Shown here piece after piece: positions 23,575-31,104 of a stretch of 64,000 nucleotides of DNA. Source of the stretch: DASZTV01 sp035547515 (GTDB lineage: Bacteria; Actinomycetota; Actinomycetes; JAFAQI01); assembly GCA_035547515.1 (NCBI GenBank), contig DASZUS010000037.1, forward strand, positions 3,812 through 67,811, read 5' to 3'. A program made the translations under genes and the position numbers. The first letter of the stretch is position 1. The number at the start of each line of letters is the position of its first letter. The notes beneath the pieces are model-generated. The model was given only the letters and a program-made list of their open reading frames with translations. It made no database searches and had not been told where the DNA came from.

Positions 23575-24477
23575 ATGGATTCAACGACGCAGGCGGATCC
23601 CGGCGAGGTAGCGAAGCCGTGGGGGGACGCCGACCTGATGCTCGACGTGATGGCGGTACGCCGGGTGGCCGCGCGGCAGTTCACCGGCCGCGACGTCCCC
23701 GACGAGCGCCGGCCCGTGGTCGAGGGCAGCCAGATGCTCGGGCAGGCGATCGTCGCCGCCGGCGAGGTCGCGCCGGGCCGCCGGGTGGTGTCGTCGTACA
23801 TGAACTTCATGCGCGTTGCCGACTCCCGGCTGCCGATGACCTTCGACGTCGATGAGGCCTTCGGCGGGCGCAGCTTCTCCTCGCTGGTGGTTCGGGTGAG
23901 CCAGGACCCGCGGCTGTGCGCGGTGGGCGTGCTGCTGCTCGATGTCACGGCACCCGACCTGATCCGACATGCCGCGCCGGCGCCGCCCTGCCCGCCGCCG
24001 CAGGAGTGCGAGCCGGTCGACATGGGCGTGGTCGGCCGCGAGATCCGCGTCGCGGACGGCGCCTACAGCGACGACCCGGACGCGCCGGTCGGACCGCCGG
24101 TCATCGACGCCTGGGTGCGCTACCGCGAGCTGCCCGCCGCGGGGCCTGCGATGCACGCCGGGCTGATGGCGCAGTTCATGGGCCACATGCCGATCGCCGC
24201 GGCGCTTCGACCGCACGGCGGGATCGGGCAGTCCGAGGCGCACCGCACCATCTCCACGGCGATCAACTCGATCGCGTTGTCGATCCATGCCGATGTCCGC
24301 GTCGACCAGTGGCTGCGCTACCACCACGAGTCGACCTTCGCCGGCGACGGCATGACCCATGCGGAGTGCCGCGTCTACGACGAGCCCGGCCGGCTCCTCG
24401 CGTCGTTCAGCGTCGACGGGATGGTGCGCGGCTTCGCCTCGCCGACTGCGGGAGGCAACCCGCAGACCGCGCTCTAG
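23575..24477 (+). CDS. Acyl-CoA thioesterase II-like, double hotdog protein
   Basis: A 300-residue protein with two hotdog domains as in TesB-type thioesterases. The first has QMLGQAIVAAGEVAPGRRVVSSYMNFMR and FGGRSFSSLVVRVSQ; the second (from about 165) contains SIALSIHADVRVDQWLRYHHES and ends with the usual FSVDGMVRG strand. It hydrolyses acyl-CoA to free acid and CoA. The catalytic Asp-Gln/Thr triad cannot be assigned without alignment. It faces away from the thiolase gene and probably shares its control. Confidence 0.8.
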   Translation: MDSTTQADPGEVAKPWGDADLMLDVMAVRRVAARQFTGRDVPDERRPVVEGSQMLGQAIVAAGEVAPGRRVVSSYMNFMRVADSRLPMTFDVDEAFGGRSFSSLVVRVSQDPRLCAVGVLLLDVTAPDLIRHAAPAPPCPPPQECEPVDMGVVGREIRVADGAYSDDPDAPVGPPVIDAWVRYRELPAAGPAMHAGLMAQFMGHMPIAAALRPHGGIGQSEAHRTISTAINSIALSIHADVRVDQWLRYHHESTFAGDGMTHAECRVYDEPGRLLASFSVDGMVRGFASPTAGGNPQTAL

Positions 24478-24541
24478 CAGCTCACGTCGAAGGCTGCTGA
24501 ACCCTTCCGGACTTCGTGACGGGCGTGGTACACACCGGAGC

Positions 24542-25600
24542 GTGACTGCGCCCGTGCTGGACTCGCCCGCGGACCTGAGCAACGACTGGCTCACCGACGT
24601 CCTGCCGTTGCCGGGGGGTTCGAAGGTGACCGGTTTCACCGCGACGCCGGTCGGCACCGGGCAGATGGCGGACACCGTGCGGATCGGCCTCGAGTACGAG
24701 CCCGCGTGCGCCGGCCCGGCGTCGGTGGTCGCGAAGTTCGCCTCCTCCGACCCGACCAGTCGCGCGGCGGGTCAGCTCGCACGGTGCTACGAGATCGAGG
24801 TGGCGATCTACTCCGAGGTGGCGCCGCTGCCCGGCGTACCCGCGCACTACTTCGCTGGCCGCATCCCGGAGACCGACGCCTACACCGTGGTCCTCGAGGA
24901 CCTGGCGCCGTGCCGGCAGGGAGACGACATCGCCGGTTGCTCGGCGGAGGTCGCCGCCGAAGCGCTCAAGCGGCTCGCCACGCTGCACGCGTTCGCTTGG
25001 GAGAGCAGCGAGCACGCGGCGCGGCCCTGGCTCAACCGCAGCTCGCCGGAGAACACCGCCATGATGAGCGGCGTCGTGGCGATGCTGGCGCCGTCGTTCC
25101 TCGAGCGGTTCGCGTCGCATCTCACGGCCGAGCACCGCGGGTTGGTCGAGCGTCTCGTCCCGCAGATCGCGAACGTCATGGATCTCTACGACGGCCCACG
25201 CTCGCTGGTGCACGGCGACTACCGCCTCGACAACATGCTGTTTCGCGAGGGCTCCACGGTGCCGATGATCGTCGACTGGCAAACGGCCTCCTGGGGCCCG
25301 CCCGCGATGGACGTCGCCTACTTCATCGGCGGAAGCCTCACGACCGAGGACCGACGGGCGCACGCGGCCGACCTGCTCGACACCTACCACCGGGCGCTCG
25401 TCGAGGAGGGCATCACGTCGTACTCCCGCGAGCAGCTGGAGCACGACGTCCGGCTGACCTCCTTCGGCGGAGTGGTGATGGCGTTCGCCTCGGCGATCCT
25501 CGTCGTGCAGACCGAGCGTGGCGATGCGATGTTCGCCGAGATGTTCCGCCGGCACGCCCAGCACGTGATCGACTTCGACGCCGAGGAGCTGCTGCCGTGA
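24542..25600 (+). CDS. Phosphotransferase (aminoglycoside/ecdysteroid-kinase-like) family
   Basis: A 352-residue protein with a protein-kinase-like fold. The catalytic loop HGDYRLDNMLF (about 222-232) and the metal-binding IVDWQTASWGPPAMDVAYF (about 242-260) are intact, so phosphotransfer is likely. Proteins of this kind near acyl-CoA genes in actinobacteria act on unknown lipid or steroid hydroxyls. GTG at 24542 gives the normal N-terminus; the reading frame is open further upstream but runs through the thioesterase gene. The stop overlaps the next start (GTGA). Confidence 0.8.
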   Translation: MTAPVLDSPADLSNDWLTDVLPLPGGSKVTGFTATPVGTGQMADTVRIGLEYEPACAGPASVVAKFASSDPTSRAAGQLARCYEIEVAIYSEVAPLPGVPAHYFAGRIPETDAYTVVLEDLAPCRQGDDIAGCSAEVAAEALKRLATLHAFAWESSEHAARPWLNRSSPENTAMMSGVVAMLAPSFLERFASHLTAEHRGLVERLVPQIANVMDLYDGPRSLVHGDYRLDNMLFREGSTVPMIVDWQTASWGPPAMDVAYFIGGSLTTEDRRAHAADLLDTYHRALVEEGITSYSREQLEHDVRLTSFGGVVMAFASAILVVQTERGDAMFAEMFRRHAQHVIDFDAEELLP

Positions 25601-26514
25601 CGGACCGACCGGACTACGCCGTCGCGCCGACCGACGAGTGGCGGCACGACCCCGACGGCGAACCGCTGTGGAACGAGTCCTGGTACGCCGACGTCGTCAG
25701 CCCGGACGGGTCGGTCGCGGCGTACCTGCGGCTCGGCTTCTACCCCAACCTCGGGACCAGTTGGTGGCACGTCGCCGTGGTCGGACCGGACCGCGCGCCC
25801 GTGGTCTGCCAGCGGACCGACCTGGCGGTGCCGGCGGAGGGCATGACGGTGTCCGGTGAGGGTGTCGACGTCGAGCTGTCGATCTTCGCCGAGCTGCTGT
25901 CGTTCTCGGCACGCGGCGCGATGACGGGAGCGCGGCTGGAGTCGCCGACGGACGTGTACGACGGGAAGGCCGGCGAGCCGGCGCTGATCGAGGTCGACCT
26001 CACCTGGACGACCGACGGGATCCCGTTCCACTACGGGGTCACGCCGCGCTACGAGATCCCCTGCACGGTCAAGGGGTCGGTCACGGTGGACGGCGAGGTG
26101 CTGCGCCTCGACGGCCCTGGCCAGCGCGATCACTCGTGGGGAGTGCGCGACTGGTGGACCTTCGGCTGGTGCTGGTCGGCCGGGCACCTCGACGACGGCA
26201 CCCACGTCCACCTCACCGACGTGCGAATCCCAGGCATGGAGCTCGCACCCGGCTACGTGCAGCGCGGCGACGAGCTGCATCCAGTCGCCAGCGGCTCGGT
26301 CTCGGAGGACCTCGGCGATCGCGGCCTGCCGACCGCCGCAACGGTGCATCTCGACGAGCTGTCGGTGTCGGTCGAGCCGATCGCGTTCGGGCCGATCCTG
26401 CTCACCGCTCCCGACGGACGGGTGGGCTACTTCCCGCGAGCCTCCGCCCGGTTCAGCGCACCTGACGGCCGGTCCGGTCTGGGCTGGATCGAGTGGAACC
26501 AACCTCCGACCTGA
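25597..26514 (+). CDS. Uncharacterised beta-rich protein with a GQRDHSWG motif
   Basis: A 305-residue soluble protein of unknown function. It is rich in beta strands and contains the conserved-looking core LDGPGQRDHSWGVRDWWTFGW (about residues 169-188; core GPGQRDHSWG), similar in style to AttH/CrtC-type lipocalin-like hydratases and to actinobacterial DUF7064/7065 proteins; I am not sure of the exact family. Start is the GTG overlapping the stop of the phosphotransferase gene, so the two are coupled and probably act on the same lipid substrate. Confidence 0.65.
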   Translation: MTDRPDYAVAPTDEWRHDPDGEPLWNESWYADVVSPDGSVAAYLRLGFYPNLGTSWWHVAVVGPDRAPVVCQRTDLAVPAEGMTVSGEGVDVELSIFAELLSFSARGAMTGARLESPTDVYDGKAGEPALIEVDLTWTTDGIPFHYGVTPRYEIPCTVKGSVTVDGEVLRLDGPGQRDHSWGVRDWWTFGWCWSAGHLDDGTHVHLTDVRIPGMELAPGYVQRGDELHPVASGSVSEDLGDRGLPTAATVHLDELSVSVEPIAFGPILLTAPDGRVGYFPRASARFSAPDGRSGLGWIEWNQPPT

Positions 26515-26522
26515 ACTGCTGT

Positions 26523-26535
26523 TGGCAGATTGCCA
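26523..26535. promoter_or_regulatory. Small palindrome before the acyl-CoA ligase gene
   Basis: TGGCA-GAT-TGCCA, a perfect 5-3-5 dyad, occupies the only gap (43 bases) in this five-gene run, 22-35 bases before the ligase ATG. It is a candidate operator for the TetR-type protein encoded two genes later, but it is shorter than most TetR operators. Confidence 0.35.
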
Positions 26536-26557
26536 GTAACGGTCGTAGGGTGCCGGC

Positions 26558-28120
26558 ATGCGGCTCCCTCTCGACGGTGCGCACTGGGTCGACCACATCG
26601 GGCGTCACGCGTTCGCGCGTCCGGATGAGGTGGCGATCCGGTTCAACGCCGACTCCCTGACGTGGTCACAGCTCGACGACCGGATCCACCGCGTCGCTGC
26701 GGGCCTCGCCGCCCGGGGCGTCACCAAGGGCGACCGGGTGGCGATCCTCATGACCAACCGGCCGGAGTTCGTGGAGACCGCGATCGCGGCCACGGCGATC
26801 GGCGCGATCGGCGTGCCGCTGAACTTCCGGCTCGCTCCGGAGGAGGTCGCCTACGTCCTCGGCCACAGCGGCTCGAAGGTGCTCGTCACGGACCCGCTGC
26901 TGCAGCCCCTCGCAGCGGCTGCGATCTCCTCGCTCGACGAGGCGCCGCTGATCGTGGTCACCGAGGGCGGACAGCCCGGCGACGGCGCGATCGGCTACGA
27001 CGAGCTGCTCGCGGCCGAGCCGTGCCCGACCGCGGTCATCGACGAGCGGGACGTCGCGCTGATCATGTACACCTCCGGGACGACCGGTCGCCCCAAGGGC
27101 GCGATGCTCACGCACCTCAACCTGCTCATGCAGGCGATCACGGCGATCCGCACCTCGCGGATCCAGGGCGACGACGTCGTCAGTCTCTGCAACGTCCCGC
27201 TCTTCCACATCGCGGGCATCGGCGGCATGCCGGTGTCCCTCATGGTGGGTGCTCGCACGGTAATCATGCCGACCGGGTTGTTCGATGCCGAGTCGACGCT
27301 GAGCATCGTCGAGTCCGAGAAGGTCACCTCGCTGTTCCTGGTGCCGGCCCAGTGGCAGGTGCTGTGCGCGCATCCCGAGGCGAGCCGTCGTTGCGCCTCG
27401 TTGCGGACCATTGCCTGGGGCGCGGCGCCGGCATCGGTGAAGCTGCTCGAAGAGATGGCGCGGGTGTTCCCGCACACCGAGATCGTCTCCGTGTTCGGCC
27501 AGACCGAGATGTCTCCGGTCACGACTTCGCTGCCCGGCGCCGACGCGGTGCGCAAGATCGGGTCTGTCGGCAAGGTGATCCCGACGATCGTCGCCCGCGT
27601 CGTCGACGACGAGATGAACGACGTCAAGCCCGGCGAGGTAGGCGAGATCGTCTATCGCGGGCCGACGCTCATGGCCGGCTACTGGAACGATCCGGAAGCG
27701 ACCGCCGAGGCGTACGCCGGCGGCTGGTTTCATTCCGGCGACCTCGTGCGCGCGGACGAGGAGGGCTTCCTCTACGTCGTCGATCGCAAGAAGGACATGA
27801 TCATCTCCGGCGGGGAGAACATCTACTGCGCCGAGGTCGAGAACGTCCTCGCGTCCCATCCGGCCGTCGCGGAGGTCGCCGTGATCGGCGTGCCGCACGA
27901 CAAGTGGGGGGAGACACCGGCCGCGGTCGTGGTGCTCGCCGACCCGGCCGTGACGCTGACCCTCGACGACCTTGCCGAGTTCTCTCGCGACCGGCTCGCG
28001 TCGTACAAGAAGCCGACGGTGCTCATCGTCGTTGCGGAACTCCCGCGCAACGCATCCGGCAAGGTGCTCAAGCACGAGCTGCGGGCGCAATACGCCAAAG
28101 GCGCGCTGATCCCCCGGTGA
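26558..28120 (+). CDS. Acyl-CoA synthetase / AMP-dependent ligase
   Basis: A 520-residue adenylate-forming enzyme. The ATP loop LIMYTSGTTGRPKGAM (about 168-183), the adenine motif FGQTEMSP (about 311-318), the hinge VVDRKKDMIISGGENIYCAE (about 406-425) and the catalytic Lys in NASGKVLKHELR (about 500) are all present. It activates a carboxylic acid as acyl-AMP and then acyl-CoA. The substrate is likely a medium or long acyl chain or a steroid side chain, in line with the neighbouring thiolase and thioesterase. The stop overlaps the TetR gene start. Confidence 0.92.
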   Translation: MRLPLDGAHWVDHIGRHAFARPDEVAIRFNADSLTWSQLDDRIHRVAAGLAARGVTKGDRVAILMTNRPEFVETAIAATAIGAIGVPLNFRLAPEEVAYVLGHSGSKVLVTDPLLQPLAAAAISSLDEAPLIVVTEGGQPGDGAIGYDELLAAEPCPTAVIDERDVALIMYTSGTTGRPKGAMLTHLNLLMQAITAIRTSRIQGDDVVSLCNVPLFHIAGIGGMPVSLMVGARTVIMPTGLFDAESTLSIVESEKVTSLFLVPAQWQVLCAHPEASRRCASLRTIAWGAAPASVKLLEEMARVFPHTEIVSVFGQTEMSPVTTSLPGADAVRKIGSVGKVIPTIVARVVDDEMNDVKPGEVGEIVYRGPTLMAGYWNDPEATAEAYAGGWFHSGDLVRADEEGFLYVVDRKKDMIISGGENIYCAEVENVLASHPAVAEVAVIGVPHDKWGETPAAVVVLADPAVTLTLDDLAEFSRDRLASYKKPTVLIVVAELPRNASGKVLKHELRAQYAKGALIPR

Positions 28121-28764
28121 CCGCCACCAGGACCGCACCGCGTTGGAACCGCCTCGAGCACGACGAGCGCCGGGAGCAGATCCTGACCACCGCCCGTGCG
28201 TTGTTCACGCAACGGCCGTACGCCGCGGTGTCGACAACGGAGATCGCCGAGGCAGCGGGGGTGACCCGTGGGCTGCTCCACCATTACTTCGGCACCAAGC
28301 GCGCGCTCTACCTCGAGGTGGTCAAGGAGCTGGTCGACGCTCCCGTGGTCGGGTTGCTCGATGCGCTCACCGCCGGCCCGGTCGAGGGCGTGCCGCTGCC
28401 CAGCTGGCAGGACAGCGTCGCGCTCTGGATGGACGTCGTCGAAGTGAACAAGGAGGCGTGGCTCGTCGCGATCAGCGCGGGTGAAACCGGCAGTGACCGC
28501 GCGATGCACGACATCCTCGACGAGTCGCGCGAGCGCACCGCCGACCAGGTGATCACCGTCCTCGGCATCGACGAGCAGCGCGTGCCGGAGGCGCGGTCGC
28601 TGGTACGAGGGTTCGGCGGCTTTGCGGAAGAGATCACGCGGGAGTGGCTGCAGCGCGGCCGGCTCACCAAGGAGCAAGCCCGGGTGCTGTTGGTCGGTGC
28701 GTTGCCGGGCATGGTCGAGCAGCTGCTCCCCGGTGTCGTCGCCCAGCGGGGGAGCTTCTCATGA
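28117..28764 (+). CDS. TetR/AcrR family transcriptional regulator
   Basis: A 215-residue repressor. The N-terminal helix-turn-helix is clear: RREQILTTARALFTQRPYA, then STTEIAEAAGVTRGLLHHYF and GTKRALYLEVV (about 18-72). The C-terminal ligand domain is divergent. GTG start overlaps the ligase stop and its own stop overlaps the MpaB gene, so it lies inside the operon and likely senses an acyl-CoA or lipid made or used by it. Confidence 0.9.
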   Translation: MTATRTAPRWNRLEHDERREQILTTARALFTQRPYAAVSTTEIAEAAGVTRGLLHHYFGTKRALYLEVVKELVDAPVVGLLDALTAGPVEGVPLPSWQDSVALWMDVVEVNKEAWLVAISAGETGSDRAMHDILDESRERTADQVITVLGIDEQRVPEARSLVRGFGGFAEEITREWLQRGRLTKEQARVLLVGALPGMVEQLLPGVVAQRGSFS

Positions 28765-29606
28765 CCGCCACCACTGAGCCGACGAGGTCCCTCGAGGGCT
28801 TCGACATCCGGCGCTACCTCGTGGGCATCGGCGGCGACCTGCCTGGCCCGGCCAACGTGATCATGCAGCTGAGCTGGCCGGAGATCGGCTACGGCGTTAT
28901 GGAGAGCCGCGTCGAGTCGGGTAGCGCGATGAAGCACCCGTACAAGCGCGCCCGTACGACGTTCACGTACCTGTCGGTCGCGATGCTCGGCAACGACGAG
29001 GACCGGCGCAACTTCGCCAAGGCGGTCAACGGGCAGCACGCGCAGGTCCGCTCCACCGACGAGAGCCCCGTCACCTACAACGCGCTCAACCCGGAGCTGC
29101 AGCTCTGGGTCGCTGCCTGCCTCTACTACGGCACCCTCGACCTGTACGAACGGATGCACGGGCCGATCGGCGACGAGGTGGAAGCCGACCGCTTCTACGC
29201 GTACTGCGCGCGGTTCGGAACGACGCTGCAGGTGCGGGAAAGCATGTGGCCGAAGGACCGCGCCGCGTTCGCCGAGTACTGGGAAGCGGGCGTCAAGCGC
29301 GCGAACATCGACGATGCGATGCGCCGCTATCTCAACTCGCTGACGTTGATGGAGAACCTGCCCGAGGCCGTCCAGCGTGTCGCCGCGCAACGGTCGCTCT
29401 TCTACACGAAGGGATTCCTGCCGCCGCTGTTCCGGGAGCAGATGGGCTACTCATGGTCGGCGGAGGAGGAGGCGCGGTTCACGAAGAAGCTGCAGCGGCT
29501 CGGCCAGATCGACCGCAGGCTTCCGACGAGTGTGAAGGTGCTGCCGTTCAGCGCGCTGCTGTGGGACATGCGCCGCCGCGTCAGGCAGGGCTCCCCGCTG
29601 GTCTGA
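28761..29606 (+). CDS. MpaB/DUF2236 family oxygenase-like protein
   Basis: A 281-residue helical protein of the oxygenase MpaB family (DUF2236), related to the heme-binding rubber oxygenase Lcp and to the fungal MpaB that cleaves a farnesyl chain. Recognisable stretches are GPANVIMQLSWPEIGYGV, ESGSAMKHPYKRARTTFTYL and LWVAACLYYGTLDLYERM. The family is thought to bind heme through conserved His/Lys residues; H57 in MKHPYKR is a candidate. The ATG overlaps the TetR stop. An oxidation step on a lipid or isoprenoid chain is a reasonable guess. Confidence 0.8.
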   Translation: MTATTEPTRSLEGFDIRRYLVGIGGDLPGPANVIMQLSWPEIGYGVMESRVESGSAMKHPYKRARTTFTYLSVAMLGNDEDRRNFAKAVNGQHAQVRSTDESPVTYNALNPELQLWVAACLYYGTLDLYERMHGPIGDEVEADRFYAYCARFGTTLQVRESMWPKDRAAFAEYWEAGVKRANIDDAMRRYLNSLTLMENLPEAVQRVAAQRSLFYTKGFLPPLFREQMGYSWSAEEEARFTKKLQRLGQIDRRLPTSVKVLPFSALLWDMRRRVRQGSPLV

Positions 29607-29619
29607 CGAACCTGTCGGG

Positions 29620-30669
29620 ATGCGCACTCTCGCCAGGTGGATCGTCGTTGCGCTGCTGCTGTCGCTGACGCCCCTCGTCGCGAGCGCCGCAGCGCCGGCC
29701 GCTTCGGCCTGGCCGACACCACGAGGTACCACGACCACGGGTGTCACCAGCTTCAAGGGCGACCAGTATCCCTACCGGCTCTACACGCCGCCGTCGTACC
29801 GACCGGGCGCGCCTCTCGTCGTCGTCGCGCACGGCTGCCAGACCACCGCGGCGCAAGAGGAGCAGATCACCGGCTTTGACCAGCTCGCCGACCGCAACGG
29901 CTTCGTGGTCCTGTATCCGGAGGACGACGCTGTCAGCCAGCACCTCCCCGGCCCGATCAAGCAATGCTTCAAGTTCTTCTTCCCGCAGGTGTATTTCCGT
30001 GGCTTTGCCGACACCGCGGCGATCGCGCAGATGACCCGGAGCGTGATCAAGCAGAAGCAGATCGATGCGCAACGCGTGTACCTGGTCGGGGTCTCGGGCG
30101 GCGGTCTGATCACTTCCGCGTCAGCAGGTGCTTACCCGGACCTGTACGCCGCGGTCGGGATCGTCGAGTCGGCAGGCGACGCCGACGGCTTCTGCCTCGG
30201 TACCGGGACCGGGATCCCGGTTCAGGTCAGCGCGGCGCTCGCCAGGATCGCGATGGGACCGAGGGCGCGCGTCGTGCCGCTGTTCGTCATGGGCTCGACC
30301 GGAGATCTCGCGTTTCCCGCGGCTTGCGAGGAGAAGGCGCTGCAGCAGGGCCTGCGGACCGACAACCTGGTGATCAGCGGAAGTCAGACGACGCCGATCT
30401 CGCTGCGGCCTGCCTCGGTGCGAAACGGCAAGGTGCCGGGCGGTCGCAGCTACACGCTGAGCACCTTCCGTGATCCGAACGGCTGCCTGATCGGTCAGCA
30501 GACGATCACCGATGGCATGCCGCACGCGTGGCCGGGGGGTAGTCCCGATCCGCAGTGGAAGGGCTACAGCGACCCGACCGCGCCGAGCGGCGCGAAGACC
30601 GCGTGGGACTTCTTCCGCCACTTCACGCTGAGCGGTACGGCGATGCCCTGCGCTACCGCAGGCTCCTAG
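29620..30669 (+). CDS. Secreted PHB depolymerase/feruloyl-esterase-like hydrolase
   Basis: A 349-residue exported alpha/beta hydrolase of the esterase-PHB-depolymerase group. A signal peptide (to about residue 30) is followed by LVVVAHGCQTTAAQEEQ with the oxyanion His-Gly, the nucleophile Ser in GVSGGG (about 158-163), and GMPHAWPGG near 309-317 with the catalytic His. It would cut polyester or carbohydrate-ester bonds outside the cell. It begins 13 bases after the MpaB gene but is probably a separate functional unit. Cysteines near both ends may form disulfides. Confidence 0.85.
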   Translation: MRTLARWIVVALLLSLTPLVASAAAPAASAWPTPRGTTTTGVTSFKGDQYPYRLYTPPSYRPGAPLVVVAHGCQTTAAQEEQITGFDQLADRNGFVVLYPEDDAVSQHLPGPIKQCFKFFFPQVYFRGFADTAAIAQMTRSVIKQKQIDAQRVYLVGVSGGGLITSASAGAYPDLYAAVGIVESAGDADGFCLGTGTGIPVQVSAALARIAMGPRARVVPLFVMGSTGDLAFPAACEEKALQQGLRTDNLVISGSQTTPISLRPASVRNGKVPGGRSYTLSTFRDPNGCLIGQQTITDGMPHAWPGGSPDPQWKGYSDPTAPSGAKTAWDFFRHFTLSGTAMPCATAGS

Positions 30670-30675
30670 CGACCG

Positions 30676-30900
30676 TTACTGCAGGTAGCCCTCGACCTCG
30701 CCGATCGGGCGCGCGCGGGCTTCCTCGGGGTCTTGCCCGGCCTCACGTCGGGCCTGTCGCTGGCGCAGCAGGTCCCAGCACTGGTCGAGCTGCTCTTCGA
30801 GGTGCTGCCGGCGTTCGTGGTTCTCACTGCCGCCGGCGAGCGAGTGTTCTTCGTCGACGAGCGCCTTGATCTGGCTCAGGATGTCCGCGTCGCTGGTCAT
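30676..30900 (-). CDS. DUF2630 family protein
   Basis: A 74-residue soluble protein from the ATG at 30900 (MTSDADILSQIKALVDEEH). The motifs SDADILSQIKALVDEEHSL and LEEQLDQCWDLLRQRQARR define DUF2630, a small helical, probably coiled-coil family common in actinobacteria and of unknown function. It converges on the esterase gene with six bases between the stops. Confidence 0.88.
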   Translation of the reverse strand: MTSDADILSQIKALVDEEHSLAGGSENHERRQHLEEQLDQCWDLLRQRQARREAGQDPEEARARPIGEVEGYLQ

Positions 30901-30985
30901 CGTCCGCCTTCCGCGTCGGCCGGGTTGAGAATCCCACACGTGCTGCGCATCGAAACCCCTGGTAGACGATTGGCATCCTCACACC

Positions 30986-31088
30986 ATGCGCACAACCATC
31001 GATGAGGCGGGCCGTGTCATCGTGCCCAAGATGCTGCGCGACGGAGACCCATCGAGCTCTGAATGTGCCGCTCGAGATCCTCGGCTGA
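30986..31088 (+). pseudogene. AbrB/MazE-type antitoxin remnant
   Basis: The frame opens MRTTIDEAGRVIVPKMLRD, an almost perfect start of a SpoVT-AbrB antitoxin. It then leaves the family pattern, while another frame continues as ALNVPLEILG and stops at 31088, matching the expected hydrophobic end of that domain. A frameshift plus loss of the C-terminus explains both. No toxin gene follows; the amine oxidase gene lies in the way. I read it as the relic of a VapBC-like module. Confidence 0.5.
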
Positions 31089-31104
31089 TCTGTGATCGGC
31101 GGCG

